From NCBI GenBank assembly GCA_005281725.1, contig SSBO01000012.1:6141177-6205176 (forward strand): a stretch of 64,000 bases of DNA, read 5' to 3'. Shown here piece after piece: positions 46,749-62,035 of the stretch. Every line of letters starts with the position of its first letter. Position 1 is the first letter of the stretch. Origin of the DNA: Wuchereria bancrofti. Lineage: Eukaryota > Nematoda > Chromadorea > Rhabditida > Onchocercidae. Both the position numbers and the translations under genes were made by a program. The notes under the pieces were generated by a model. It saw nothing but the letters and a program-made list of their open reading frames with translations, was not told where the DNA came from and searched no databases.

Positions 46749-49700
46749 TCAGTTTGTATTCTGAACACAAGCATTGATTCTTTGAGCAACATCCTTTTTA
46801 CAAGCTTTTTGCTTCCGAACATGTCTCATGAAATCTTCAAACATTAATTTCCCCGGTCCTGGTATCCAATGGAATGCTTCTTTTGCTGTTTTAACGAGTT
46901 GAACGACCTGAATAGAATATTTCGTATATTAGAGATGGAGTAAAACCAAAGAATAAAAAAAGTGAGAAAAATAAGTTTGGATGAATGTACAACTAAGCAT
47001 CAGGACCTCAGAATGCCCACAGAAATTATATGTAAGACAAGCGGTGCAAAAAAACTATCCTGACACAGTAAACTAAAGACTATGACTCAACCAGCAGACC
47101 CAGATGCTCCATTTACTTCTACTTTTTTATAAAACTAACCTTGACTCTTTTTTGTTAGTTACCCAACCCCGATCGATTTCTGTCATAATTAATGACCAAT
47201 ATTGATAATCATACCTCTTCAACATCTGAGGGAACAAAACGAGGATGGCTAAGCTTAGAGCTGGATGCAGCATAGAACATCTCAACGCAATGCTGCATTA
47301 AATCGGCTGTTGGCGGTGCAAATCCATTCTGCAGAAGCATAGTCCGTACCTACAATAATTTATTTTAGGCACTACTAACGGTATAAAAAAGTGGATTCAC
47401 GTCTTTATCTTTTTATATAATTGTTCAGAATTCTTGAAATATTTTTAATTGTTAAATATTACATTTGGAGCACCACCGGTTAACTGAGGCCGGACGGGGT
47501 GAATTATAGCTTGCGAATGATAGCTAATAGAGGGCATCTGCCAGTGAAAGACCTGAAAACTTTCAACGTAAATTTCTGGAAGAATATCCAAGTTCCCATG
47601 ATTCAGATGCAGTTAAAAAGAACAGTATATCACATGAAAGCACTGACCTTTGCTGATTCAACAGCTAATGAAAAAAGAACGAACGGCGATGCAACAGATC
47701 GAGCTGCTACTTCACAAAAACTTTGGGTGAAAACACCACCTAATCGTGTTGCCACTGTGAATAACCAACGAACGTCTTCAGCATAAGCAGGATTCTCGAA
47801 AATCAAACGGTAGTGAATATTGCTTTTAATCCAGTGACCAGCAAACAAATAAACAACAGTGCAACTCACATCCTCCTACGAATAAGTTACCTGAGAAAAT
47901 TTTGCGTAGCTACGATTATCATCCAAGTTTCGACTTCCCATTGTTTCCATAGCAATCATTCCCACACGATGAGCATGAACAAGCTTCGCCATACGAGGAT
48001 CTCCAACAACAGAAGCACTTGGTGATGGAAGAGGAACATTCATTGGAGGCTGGAAAAATTCAGAACTAAATTTGCTGCAACTGAACTGCATGATCTTATG
48101 TATTGTTCGTTGGCATTAACGAATGTTTGTTTACACAACAAAGAAGTAGGCTCGCTTAGAATTCCCAGCGTATATGTTCAGTTCCATTTGACAAATTCTA
48201 CTGGCAACCAAAACACAAACCTGAGGAGTTGACTGTCCAAAATATGTGACTGGTTGCGAGGTCGACTGACAAAGTACAAGCGATGTAGGCGGAGGTAGAT
48301 GTCGCAGAGCATCATTTATTGGAATAGGCTGAAATTGCTACAATAATCAAGTAAAGTTAACATATTTTTCCCTAACATCAAAATACAGTGCTCTTGTTTT
48401 TGTAATTTCAAATTCATCTATGGATCCAATTTGATGGTTCAATAAATCTAAACCACAGAAAAGATAACGAATAAAAAATAATCGTCTTTGGACATCAAAA
48501 TTAGCTCAAAAAATTTTCAAGTACTTGAATGCACTGTTCCCCTACGGTAGGAAACTGACAGCGGGTCATTCCTGCACCAAGACAAATAGGCTGTTGCAAA
48601 ACAGTCAAAGGTTGGTTGCGTCTGGACATTTGAACAGCTTGCATAGGGCTTAAATTTGGAGCCGAATGACTAATGTGTAGGGCTCGTGATGGTGTAGCAC
48701 CAACCACAGGCGGAGGATATATAGTGCTTGGCTGTTGTCTCGGCACTATTGACATCGCACCAACTGGTAATGGCCCTCTGAAATAAAAAGAATTAAGAAA
48801 AAAAATCCATCGATGTAAAATGTCCACAGCCAAATATTGCTTATTATTTTTTGGAATTTTTCTTTTTTGCAATTGTAACAACAGCTTCTTTCAAACAAAC
48901 TTATCCAAATAAACAAAACTTCTAAGCGATATAACCAGCCCATGTATATACTGCTTTATTGATAGTAAACTAAAATAGGAATAATTTCTAGATGGGTCTA
49001 CACTGTGTGCTTACCGCTGCGAATAGTGAATTCCAACTTGCGGTTGAGTACATGATACCGGAGATACATAGAGTGGAGGGCAATGTGGTCCTGCCTGATG
49101 AAGGTGATGATGGGGTGGTGGCATGAAATGATACGAAGCTGCTGGATAAGGAACAGGTCTGCACTGAACAGGAAGTTGTAGCGCTGGTGGATTTGTCGTA
49201 GAATAAACGCTCTGGAAAAAACTGTTGCAGACGCACCGTGTCTATTACGCTTTGGACATGAAAAGATGTGAAACATTAAAAGAAATTCGATCCCAGCTAG
49301 GTGCGTTTCTAGAGTGGAAGTAATCTATACAATTTGGCCGATTTTATAAAATACGAATTTCTTCCTCACGGCTCTTACTGTACAAATATCTTCATGTGAT
49401 TACTTTACTGTCTTACTGCAACTTAAGAACATTTTAGCAAAAAAAGATGACTATGGAAGAATTTTTCGTTTTCTTTTACGACTATTTGCAGCTGTTATCT
49501 CCACAGTTCAATACTATATATATATATATATATATATGAGGAAAGAACAGCGCTTACTTCATGGGTTTGTGACTGCAGAACGTCGGTGTGTAACTGAGGA
49601 ACACCAGTTGGATGTTGTGGTGGAATCGCATTCTGAAAACTTGTTTGTGGGCTACTAACAGATTCAGAATCTATAAACAAGTCGAACCAGTGCCTGGCAA

Positions 49701-52700
49701 CTTTGAACAACACTTCCGGGTACACACCATCTTTTTCGGCTGCCTGAAAAAACAACTCCAGCGAACATAAACTTTACATATACTTCATTTTCATCTTCAG
49801 AAGCATGTCAGTCAACATCGAATTTTTTAAAACAGAAATTAAATCAAGTTTCTACTATTGTCTATTAAGGAAACAGTTCAAGTGATATCCTGATGGGACT
49901 TTTAATTTAACGTTAAACAAAACAAAAACATCTCGGATAGCTTTTAAAATTTGAATAAACAAAACCTGTTCAACAGCGCGACATGCTTTTTCAAGCATTT
50001 CAGAACTTTGCTCCTTACACTGATGCAAAGCTTTTTGACTTTCTGCAGCTGTTAAAGCATATGCTTTCGGTAATACGCTCAGTGCAAGTTTTGCGGCAGC
50101 TTCAACCATGCATGGGTCACGGCTCTGACTAGCCTAAAACACATCTAACATGTAATTTGAAAAATCCGAAAGACAACACTGAATTCAGTTCAATTAAAAG
50201 TATATATTACTATATTACCTTATCGGCCAATGCAGCGACCTCCGTAGGTGTTAAATGTGTTTCCCAGACTCTTTCAACAATTTTGATCGCAGCACAACCT
50301 AAATGCTACGCGTGTGGCATATAAACACATAAGTAACTTTTTTCTTCATCTGGGAAGAAAAAATCAAACCTACCAATTTCGATCGCTTGACCATGTATCC
50401 AACTAACATTAGTGCTGTAAGTTCGAGTTTGCCAACTTGCTGACAACAAGTTGTTCAAGCCCAGAGCATAAAGTCCAATCAGGAATGAACAAATGTGTAG
50501 CTGTCGGTGAGGACCTGTGAATGTTTGGGAATTTTTATGGTAGTTAGTACAAGCTCGAAATAAATTAGTAAAATACTCCAAAAAAAAAAAAAAAAAAAAA
50601 AAAACCACTGCGCTGTTGATTGTTTTGACTGCCTTGTGAGGCATTAAAAATAACGGTATTCTGGCTACCACCAGCTTCGAGAAGAAGACGTTTTGCAAGT
50701 TCCATCATGCAGTGTGCTTGTCCTTCGGAAGCTTGATTGGACATACTAGGGATTGGCTTTCGTCTACAAATAAAGTATAACAAATTGCATATATTCAGTC
50801 CAATTCATATTTCTTTACCATTAATGCAATAGAATAATTTTAATAAGGGCCTCACTCACAGCACAGAAAGCTGTCTTAAAAATCAATACCGTCATTGTAA
50901 TATAAAAAAGCACGTATAACAATGATGAAACTTAACAAAGTCTTGATGTCGTTGTTTTTCTAATATTGAATGTTTCGAATAAATTCTACTGTGAATGAAT
51001 TCTACAGCTACAGATAGAATTGTTTTAGGGACCAAAGTCTGTTTAAACGTTTGAAAAGACTTTTGGATAGTCTAAAACACACAAAGCCTAAAACAAATAT
51101 TTCGAGTAACTGAACACAGAGATAACTGTTTGTTCAACAGCCATGTACATGGAAATGGCACTTAATATTAAGTTTTAATTGAATTAAGCTGCGCTAACTA
51201 CAAATGCATAGAAACACATATATTTGACAAATCTACCTGTTATGTCGATAAAATACATTATTTAACTCCACTGGATGCCCTGCAGGTGCTGAAGAGAATT
51301 CATGTGTGCTATCTACAGTAGGAATATTTGAAAGACGATGGGCTGGTGATGGTGAGTCCGATGTACCAATAGAAGCTGAATGACTTTCCTGTAAACAGTG
51401 AATACTGTTTGCAGTATGGAATATATCGTTATATATGAAACAGTGAAAGATGCAAAAAAATGGAACCCTTAAAATTTGATTTAGTGAATAATGAAATTAC
51501 TTCTTTACTTAATACTTGACAACAAGGGAAAGCAAAATCAGTTGTGAAATATATGTAGATAAAAAAGCAAACAGTGTAATTACTCAATTAGTTGATAAAA
51601 ATCTTTTGTTATCTAAAATAATCAAAATTGAAAACCTACATGTAATCTATCACGAGGAATACATCTTGAAACCCCTGAGCTGCTACTTTCGTCATATGGA
51701 CTATCGTTACTCTCATCCGATGATCGTCGCCTACTCGCAGATGTTATTGATGATGAATCATCACTAAAGGTGAATAACAATGTAAATAACATGGGAATTG
51801 TTATAGATCCTAAAGCAATTAACACATCATTCTCATTTAATCTATTAAAAACCGAACTAATTTTGTCGCGTAAGTCTACAATTAACTTTTTATAGGACAT
51901 AACATGCTTCATGAAAGCAACTGTTATTTTAACACTCTACTGAAAAACCAATAATCATTTGCTCATCACTACCTCAAAAAGTTCAAACACCATTCAAAAG
52001 AAATGGTAGCTTTGATGTTGAACCCAATTTTTTGTTACCAAAGAGAAAAAACTGCCCCATCAAGGCATACCTAATCTCAGGGACTGAAACAAAGTATAAA
52101 TTACAAGTAAACTGACGAGTCTGCAAACTTACGGTGAGTCGTGCGACAAACGCATAAAAGTATTAATAAGGTGTTCAGTTTCATTTTTGCCATTATTTGC
52201 CCTTTTTTCGTACATATTTTCAGCAATCATAACACTTGTTTCAGCACCTGACAGACCTGCTAAATTTTAGCAAATTAACTACAATAAAACAGTTAACATG
52301 TTTATATATTTGTTAAAATGTAAAAGGTTCTATATTACTACTATCAATTCTTCCTTTCATTTGAATTTGCATTTTGAGCAACGAATTCATTATGAATTAA
52401 ACCAACAAGGTAGAGAAACTTCTCTTGCTTCAATACCATTTGAAGCCTCGGTGAAATCGGTACGAGGAAATTCATCCTTGAAAGGAAAATGCGGTCGCTG
52501 ACCATTGAAATATTTTTTGTACAGTGGATCTTGCTCTAAGAAAAATACAGCATTGGAATGATGATCCCTGAAAAAAAAAACGACTAGGTGTATCCGCAAC
52601 ATAAAAATGACAATTTATCCTCCAAATGAAAGAATACAAATGTAACAGTATTAAAAATTACCTGTACATACGATGCATAGTTGGGTCCAGCAGCTTATCC

Positions 52701-55700
52701 AGTACTAAAGCCAGTTTATCAATATTATCTTTGTACCTACAAATAATATAAAAACTACTTTACAAAAGAATTAAAAGGTAGAGAACTTGAATTTTCTCCT
52801 GTACATCTTTTCTCTTCTCTTTCAAGAAAAAAAATTTACCTACCTCTCTCATCCACTATCCTAGTTTTTATAGATAATTACAATTACTCAAAAATATATG
52901 ATGCTAAACAAAATATTGGGGGTTAACCTTAGTAGTACTGTAAGTGCCAAATCACCACGTTGCAGCCGTGTGCTTTCACACAGCATAGAGTAATCAGCTT
53001 CGGAAACCACTAATTTCATACCCAATGCTTCTAAAGCGACTTTTATAGCTAATTCTTCATCGCAAGGGCGTCGCTGTACACCGCTTTTCGTTACAATGCC
53101 GCTTGTTGTGCGGCGTCTACAAATTAAATCTTACTGAACAGAAAACAGTACTGAACACACATTTCCAGGTAAAATTCATGAAAAATCGGGAAACTTACCC
53201 TTGACAAATGTTGTGAGAGAATGACAAGGAATCTAAAATGTAATGGCCCAATGAAATCGGCAAAACGCAAGGCTGAGGTGCAGATGCTAAACGAATAGCA
53301 TTATCCACGAATCTCCTCGCTCGATCTCTGATTATTTGCAGTTCTGGAGTACCAATTTCTATTTTTCGCAACAAGCTAACCAGCTCTGTTTCCTTAACAA
53401 GATCATAAACTGTAGGCTTCTAAAGCTACTATAGCTAACATTTCATGGTCACTAATGGTATTCTGTCAGTGAACGAAATCTTCCATACCTTCAAAATAAG
53501 TAAGCTAGTATTATGAACAATGAAAAATCATACCAAATAATAAAGTTTCACTTCCAGAAATTTATTTGCCGCAGGACTACGAGGTATTTCAAGTACAGAT
53601 ATCGCAAGTGTGAAAGCCAGTCGATGTGTTTTTGGCTCCTTCATTAACGCTTGAACCAGAAAAAGTGTTCTAAAAATACCGTTCTGATCTTTTACGCAAA
53701 GAGTATAAAGTATTAAAAACAATAATGGATAGAAAGAATTTTAGATCACCTTGTATATATGTTCTCTGCTAATTGTGACTTCTCGATCAGTTGTTCATCA
53801 AGTTCAAAAACAGGGACTTCTAAGATAGAACCAGGCTGCGAAAACCGCGTTCTTCTATGCCTCTGCATCTATAATAACAATGGTTTTCGTACTAGTTGAC
53901 AATACTCAATGAAAGTAACGTTTCAAATCAAAGTTTCAAGACAAAATGAAACAAATATATAAAAATTAACTTACAAAATTTGATAAATTTAAAACTCTAA
54001 TTTCAACACTAACTGCAGATAATTCAGGATTATATCGATGTTCCACTGGGTGATGAAGAAGGTTTGGAGGACGGCGCAACATTTCTTCCGCAAGTTCCAC
54101 TGCCATTACACATGCATGATGTGCATATCCATGTGACATAAGAGCTTCACATCTGGCGAACTTGATGTCCCAATTTGATTGCTGTACATGTGCAATAGCG
54201 AATAATTCATCAACATCATTTTTTGGATAGTTCATACTGCTGAAGAAATCAAAAATTAATTGAATTTACTCATATGAGCTCAGCCATATTTATGTTCGCG
54301 ATGCTGAATTTTCAGTTCAGGAAACAAAACCGGATGGTACTACAATAACTGTCCGGGCTATCTGTTATCGAGGTATCTTGTCCTTGTAATGGGCTATCTT
54401 ATAATTATTTTATAAAGATATCTTCCTTTACAATATGCAAGAAAAGCTAGACGGAAACATCAAATCACTCATAAAGATAGAAAATATTTTGCTCATATCA
54501 TCAACAAAAACCTTAACGTTGCAGCGGATTCGTTACGATTTGTTGTACTGTTTGTCCGGCTGTTGTTTCGCGATGGACCAGCCTCGCTTTCCTGTCCTGA
54601 TTCAGCACTATCGTCTTCGACTTCTTCACCTAAAGCCGCTTCGCGCGCAGCACAAGCAGCGGCGCGCACAGCACGAATTAGAGATCGCTCGTCATGAAAT
54701 TCAAATTGATGTCCACGGCGTCCGGAAATGCGAGACTTCTTCCTTCTTTTACGTGAAGCCTTCAATACATTTTTTTTTTTTTTGTTAACTTATATTAAAG
54801 TCAGTACAAAAATAAACCTGGTTTGACTATATTATCAATTTACAGCAAATAAAGAATCAGTCACAACCTGTTGGTGAAGCGAGAAGTAGTTTGTCCCAGT
54901 TGTATACACTGATGTGCGGTAAAACGATGTGCTGATGTCCAATAAAGTAGTATCTTCAGAAACCCGTAAAGGACGACGAAGAACAGGAATATTTGGACTT
55001 AACTTATTTGGAAAATCAGTAGTTGACATATTCTGAAACTTGAGCAATATTTTTTGATACACAGAGTTTGTCCGAAAATGTTAGATCAGCCCCGAGAGAA
55101 GTGACAAGTATGTCAGTTAAACATCAATAAATTTTCTATTCTAGAACGATTAAAAAATGGAAGTTATTAACAATCTTGAAAGTAATTTACGTTATTTGAT
55201 CCAAATAATAGTCCTTGTATGTTAGTGTTATTCCAACTAATCTGGCATGCCCTCAAAGCACTCAAAAATCCCGGAAACAAATCAGCAGTGAAACGAGCAT
55301 TTTCTGCGGAAAGTCGTTGTCCTTGTCGATCAACAACTGACATAATGAAACCGGCAGCTTGCTTAAAAATTGATCAAATAAATATATCAGTTTTACAAAT
55401 GAAATGAATACTAATAGAAAGACAAATTAAATGAATTAGCAACCACAGAAAGTAAAAGATGTATCAAAATGGTTGACGAGATTAACTTACTGATGATACT
55501 GACGTTTCAGGATTCGTCAAGAAACAAATATATTTCCATATCCTCTCTACAGCGTTCCGGTGATATATTTGTATGAAACTAGTCAACTGAAATATATATT
55601 GTTAAAAAAATGTGTACAAGTCATTAAAAAAAAATTATTTCATGTTCTTATTACATACTTGTTCTCTTTCAAAAGAGGATAAACGTGGATTCAAAGCAGC

Positions 55701-58700
55701 AAGTCTCCATAGCTGTACTATTTCATCACAGAGTGATGCACAGTTCAGCTGAGGCGTCTTCTGATTTGACATTAATGAACTTGATTTGTTGGTAGACGGC
55801 GAGCAAAGTGTCCATTGTCCGGATTGAGATAAAGCAGTTTGATACCACCAAATTAAGACCTGAATGTCAAAAAACTTAAACATTTGAGAAATGTAGAAAC
55901 CATATCATTTCTTATTGTATATTAAAAGTTTTGTGACTCTAAGGTAACATTAAATTAATAATTTCCGCCTTTGAACATTACCTCGATAATGTCGTAGCAA
56001 CTTAGAGAAGTATAGGAGCCAAACGTTTTCATTTTTTAGCTGGCATTTTAATTATTAATAACAAGCATTTCGAGTTTTATCAACGAAATATTTCCCAGAG
56101 ACTTCATGTTTTTCAAACTTTTTTGCCGCAGATTTTTTGAGCTTAAAAAAGCGACAAGATGTAAGATCTACACATATTTGGTCTCGAAACTAAACACACA
56201 ATTTGGACATGAAGTTGTAAAGATAGAGAATAATTTTATTAAATAAATCCAAAGAAAATACAAACTTGCGAACAAGCTAAGCATTCTTCGGTAATAATAT
56301 GTAAAAGGCTGGTCGCATTTTCATCACGACGTTTAAACATCTCGCGTACAATTGATAAAAGATTCCATAAACCTTCAGAATAAAATTAACTGCATTATAA
56401 ACACATCTGAATATCCTCTACAATCAATTGTACAATCAATTATCATCAGCATACCTTCAGGCTCTTTTGCTCTATGAGGTCGAAAAAGGGACAACCACTC
56501 ACTAGCTGCAGGTGGCTGGTTGGATGATAAATATTGCACATCACTGTAAAAATATTGTTCTTGAATCAAATGTTGGAATTAAGAGCTTCAACAAAAAATA
56601 TTCCAACTTTCTCATGCACACACTTAATTTCTAGTCTAGCCGTACTTTTATTCTAAAAAAATATACCAATGCACGGTCGGTGAGGGAAGACAAAACTTTA
56701 TCAGTATCCGACGAATATTTTCGTGCAATGTACGCTGATCCAAACACCAAATGGCAACATTATCATGACCTCCATCTGTTGGATCTGGTGCTCCAACTGC
56801 TGCGTTTATTTCTGAATTTGGATTCCGCAACTGATCGATCAAACGTTGTGCCACAGGCAAATACTTAAATTTTAAATCAGTAGAGTGTTATTAAAATAAC
56901 AATATCAAAAGAGGATATTTTTTCAGTAGCAACAGTTTTGGAAATTTCATTTTTTTGCGAATATTTTCCGAGACAACTCAACCTGTCGAGGAAGGTCATT
57001 TATAAGAAACTGGGCCAATTTTTTTAATTCTTCATTTGTAAGTTCATTGATTGAGTCCCAAATGGTAACACGATACTCGACTTCACTGACTCTATTTATT
57101 CTATACAAACATACAGCGACAACGTGTTGACACCATGATGCCTTGAAAGCGCATGAACAGCTACATGATACTATGCGACATCTGAAAAAAAAATGGGTGA
57201 GATCAATATTGTATAAAATACTTCGTACAGCTAGCTACCTACAATGTTGTTATGCGGTAACACTACAAACAGTGAATTCCAATATTTATTTCAACATAAT
57301 TATATCTAACCCCAACTTAAGAAGAATTCGAGGACAAACCTGTCAACACGAACTGATACATTGTATGTCACCTTTGAACGACAAGGAGGAGCTGATGAAC
57401 TTGTTGGAGTAACTATAGAAGAAGCGCCTGTTGCATTCACTACAGCGGAAATATGATAACCTATAAGTAGTCGATGTTATATCTAAAGCGATAAGTTGAG
57501 CAACCTACATAAATCTAAAAACCCCATGTCAGTAGAAGCCATGAACAATTGGAAGACCAACTGCTTCTAAAAATTGATGAACAATAAACATTCTAGTCGA
57601 GTGTCATATCAGTATCAGTGATCAAGATCGACCCAGATAACTGCGACCATCATTCCACACAAAACTGTTTCATAGCTTAATTGCTCTTTCATTTATGGAA
57701 TTCGAATATAAACAGATTTAAACAATCACAAAAAAACCCTAATGTATAGAAAAATGTTAAAGTTAACACCTCATAGACGAATGAAACAGATTTACTTTAT
57801 TAAAAAAATCTAAGAAACTCATATTCAACAGACCTATTTGGAAAACATCATGAACCGCATTTGCTTGATACAAATACTCTCCTCTATCAAACTCATCGGC
57901 ATTGCCATTTGCCAAACAGCTGAAATAATGAATTAAAGAAATAAGGTAAGGAAATACCAAAGAACAGATAAGAAAATACAGTGTTTGAAACCCATATTTT
58001 AATGTCTCCTTCACAATTTTGTAAAAAAATAATACAGCGCTTCCTACGATCTTCCTACAAAATGTAATTTTCGGAATCGAAATCTTTACCTATATAAGCG
58101 AACATCCTCCTCGCTTTCAGGAAAGCACCAGCGCACTATGCTCAAGAAAAATTTGTCAGGAATTGCAGCATGTTCTGCGAAAGCATTTTCAAATATAACA
58201 GAACAGTCGCTCATGCCACTTTTGAGATTTATCCTTCTCTTTTCAACTGAAATCGCGTGATAGCACGCCTCCAACATTACGAATGAGAAACATCGTGCAG
58301 CAACGCGAGCAGCCATTTCAGCTAGACTACGTACATTATATGCTGCAAAAGGCTGAGTCTCACCCAAGGTGTATGTATATAAGGATGGTAACTGTAGTAA
58401 GAAAATGAAAAAACAATTTAGCCACACTATCCATTCTTTTTTTTTTGTTTAGAAACTAACTTGCTGTATTTGCGCAAATACTAGCTGTTGAAGCGGGGGA
58501 ACTCAGGTTCATTGTAGTTGCAGAAGTAGATATGGGATGTCTACGAGACTGTGATGGCGATGTGATACCTCCAGTAAAGCGTAACAACGAACTTGGTAAC
58601 AATGGACCTGATCCGTCACCAAATGTATGCTCTAAAATCAAAATTTCCTCCTTGAGATCTTTATGCACTTACAATAGAGCTTATCATACACCCTCACCGA

Positions 58701-59627
58701 TTCCAGTTTGTGCTGTTGGATTCCTCGTCGTACTCCATCCACGCCAATTCTGATTTAACGATTCAGCATCTGACATCCATGAACACAGAGAATCTTCCTC
58801 AAAGCGTTCCGAATCCTGACCAGTATCACAAGTTAGTTTCCTCAATTTCTCAACATTTTAAAAATTTACTAAATAATTCTGAATCATTGCACAGCAGCAA
58901 ATGTCTGAAAAAAAAATGGTCTTAGAGAACATACTTCGAACTCTATATTTTTATTGAGAATGTTCCAAGTACTCTTACTAAATTTGATCTGGATTTGGTA
59001 GTGATGAAGGCGTGATACCGATTGAGTAATCTGAACAAGATCAGACAGACAACTAAATAGCCTGATCAGTAAGTGAATTACAAAAGCTATTTATAACTGA
59101 TAATGTAATCGAACAGGCCGATGCCGCGCTATTTTTGATATCAGTAATTTAGAACATATATTGCCACTGGTAAATACGCTTTACTAGATGGGAGAAAATT
59201 TTAGCTGTGTTTTGAAAAACACTGCTATAAATACAGCAGTGTGCAACCTCAAAGGATAACTGGTCATCATCTTGGGCAGCAGCAACCGCTCCCATTGGAA
59301 GCTCATTTGCATCAATTTCCTCCTCACCACCTGCAGCACGCATCAACCATGCATCATTCGGATCTAGTTCTTCCTGAAATAGAAACGTGCTGCTGTCCTT
59401 GGAAAAACTGAGGACTATAAAAATCCTAAACCATCTATGTAGTTCTAGTGGGGAAGGTAAACCATTAACAGTGCTAAGGAACAATCTCTAAGAAGAAAAT
59501 ATTTCAAATTAGTTATTTCCTTTCTCCGACCTTTTCCTCCTTTGTAGGCTTAAACACATCTGAAGGACTGTGAAACTTTTAAGGAAGGAACCTGTTCATC
59601 CACAACAAACACTTCACCTTGCTCCAT
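46749..59627 (-). CDS. ebax-1: ZSWIM8/EBAX-1, substrate receptor of a cullin E3 ubiquitin ligase
   Basis: Thirty-eight exons in continuous phase encode about 1,921 residues, close to human ZSWIM8. The start is MEQGEVFVVDEQ (59592-59627). Landmarks with genome positions: DSERFEEDSLCS and AESLNQNWRGW (58698-58815); a BC-box-like SLAEMAARVAAR (58090-58342); FPESEEDVRLYSCLANGNAD (exons at 58090 and 57834); the SWIM zinc motif CSCSCAFKASWCQH (56983-57181); GAPDPTDGG (56667-56863); WNLLSIVREMFKRRDENA (56266-56372); CDEIVQLWRLAALNP (55659-55859); DEELAIKVALEALGMK (from about 53073); IGLYALGLNNLL (50374-50514); KDGVYPEVLFKVARHWF (49558-49743). The last exon is 46749-46907. EBAX-1 pairs with Elongin BC and a cullin; it degrades misfolded proteins such as SAX-3 and, as ZSWIM8, Argonaute in target-directed microRNA decay. 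A few boundaries (near 53073, 53419, 58342, 58698) were chosen by phase among alternatives. Confidence 0.95.
49513..49537. repeat. (AT)n microsatellite in a ZSWIM8 intron
   Basis: An uninterrupted AT dinucleotide run of about 25 bases between ZSWIM8 exons, close to a donor at 49557. Confidence 0.9.
50580..50604. repeat. 25-base A homopolymer abutting a ZSWIM8 splice donor
   Basis: On the minus strand this is a T tract. It includes the second base of the GT donor (bases 50605-50604) that ends the exon 50606-50763, so the intron begins G then 25 T. Confidence 0.9.
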
Positions 59628-61853
59628 TTTATTTATTTAAATAATCATTGTTGAACCGATCTCTTCTTTCTGCAAAATGAAAACATAATATAATTAAAAG
59701 TGATGAATCACCGCATAAAAGAAGTTTTGCTCACGCTTGCCTGTGATTCAAGGAAATTTTTATATTCCGAAACAAAGTAGCAATATTGTGGTTGATACTA
59801 AACAGTTACACATGACCTCCATCCATATCGGAAGTTTTTGGTGGTATAAGGTGTTTCAAACTTGAAGAAGTTCGAAGTTCAAATTTTCGATTAAATAAAC
59901 TGGAGCGTGCGCACATAAATTAGAAATGTACCTAATCCATTCAGCGGTATATAAGGAAATTTTTGCCACAGGCACCGCATTAAGTGCTAACAGAGAGAAT
60001 TATGTCAAATTATACGTTTGTCCTACACCAGTCACATTCAAATGACCTTGTAGACAATGCAAAAGGCAGTGACACCATACGCTGCTTTTACAACTCCACA
60101 CGAAGTTTCCCATAATTCACAATAATGTCACAAACACCAAAACAGTACAGAAAGATAACTCAGAGCTTCCCTTTCAATCATTCACCTATAAACAAAATAT
60201 GTTCTGCATTACTGAATTTGACTGAAATTCTACATTACTGAATTTCCCAGTCTGCCGGGACCATCTTAGCTCCACGAAATCTCACTTACCTGGATCCTGA
60301 CTAATTTTGGTCTTATTTATTGTCTTTATAGGGACTGCCTACAACGACTTCATCCGACAGTAATGTTATGTAGTCTGATGCAAACGATGTTGATGCGCTT
60401 TTAAATATGGCTTATGAAATTTGTCAGCACTGGATACTAGCATCAGCTGAAATTTCAGCATCCCTCCATTAAATACTAATAGAAATAACCTGCAGCTTAT
60501 AACGAAAGCCAGGCGAAGACGAACAGTGTCGGCCTGTAATGCACATTACTCCTTTTGTTTTACAAGCTTTTCAAATGTTCTAATGAATAATTGGAAGCTA
60601 TGAAAATTGAGACAAAGATTCTCTAAAATAATCCCATTTCAAAATTATACTTGAAGAATAAGTATGATTCAACTACAAAAAATCACATCAATCACAGTAT
60701 ATATAAGGTACACAGCGATGAACTGAACTGTTTAACGTTTTATGGATATAATATCCATAAAACAAATTTCTTACAGACAACCAAGAAAGATAAGCAGCTA
60801 ATGACTTCAAATTCTAGGTATCAAATCTGGTCAACATTTCGGAGTAAATAAATGCAAGCTTGCAGATTTGAGTGCACTGCTTAAAGTTGTGAGCAAGATT
60901 TTCATCCTCAGAAGGAAAAAAAATTTTGTTTGCTAAATTCAACTTCTCTAGCAATCTCATAATGTACCGTATTAATTATATGAAACTCTTATCAGTTAAA
61001 CAGAAAAAACTGTTCTATCAAAAGTCTGTCTCTAATTACCTCCGATCGATCCTTAACTGACATATAACAAACTCTAAACTAAGCTTTAGCGTCCATTCGC
61101 TTTGTTCTTGATTTTTAAATACCACAGAAAGAAAAACAAATTAGCAAATGTTGTACTGCAACTTAGTTGAAAAGACCGGAGAAATTATAAGGCCAATGAT
61201 GACATGATGACAAAGTGTACTATTAATGCGAAATGGAAAGAGTACGGAGTAATGCAGTATGTGGTGATTAAATGCAATCTCCACAGATCTTTCCATTTTC
61301 TCTACAAATCTTCAGATTTTGTTTACGCAGAAGTCACAAACGAAAATAAAATTAATTTGATGATCTTCAGATCTTCAGCACGTACCTAACAATTTTATTT
61401 AATTTAATAGTAATAATAATTAATAATAACAGTAGCTAATAAATAGTAAACAGTAATAGTAATATAATGATTAGTGGGAATAAAGATATTTAATAGTCAA
61501 CAGGAATAAATAATTGGTACCAAAAAAGAAATCAACAACAATAATAATAAATATTAGTAACAAGAAAACAGTAATGACATCAAATACAATAGTCTACATT
61601 GCCAGAAAGTTTGTTGGGTAATATTCCACGAGACTAATATGCTTCAGTACAAGCAACCTAACTTGCTATATACACTTACTTCTTGGAAAGCACTCTCGCT
61701 CCCTCTGCCCATACAACAGCGAAATAAAGGAATTTGTAAGTACTCCTTATTGTAAACGCGAGACGGTCCACCTGTCTGTTGTGGTCCCAACCCACCCACT
61801 CCACAAACATCCACGCGTCTTCACCAGTGGCTACATCGTCGACACCGAGCAAT
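59628..61853. other. Region upstream of ZSWIM8
   Basis: Presumably the ZSWIM8 promoter and 5' UTR near 59.6 kb. No exon is supported. Bases 61405-61560 are a decayed TAA/AAT-rich trinucleotide region. Confidence 0.4.
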
Positions 61854-61862
61854 CGATACTCA

Positions 61863-61936
61863 TTTACACATGTGCATACACACATACACACATACATACA
61901 CATAGGTAGATACATGTGCAGGAACACACATACATA
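61863..61936. repeat. ACAT/CA-rich microsatellite
   Basis: Imperfect runs of ACACAT and CATACA units on the plus strand over about 75 bases, interrupted by GGTAGATACATGTGCAGG. Confidence 0.7.
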
Positions 61937-62035
61937 GAAGTGTGTAAGTAAATAGATAAGGAAAAGCCGAGAGGGAGTGTGCCTTGCTAGCGTTATCAGT
62001 GCTCTCAGCCAGTTCGTACCAGCAACGGCAGCAAG

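Noticed and set aside
47499..48025. Plus-strand frames opposite ZSWIM8
   Set aside because: They are antisense to ZSWIM8 exons whose protein sequence matches the family closely.
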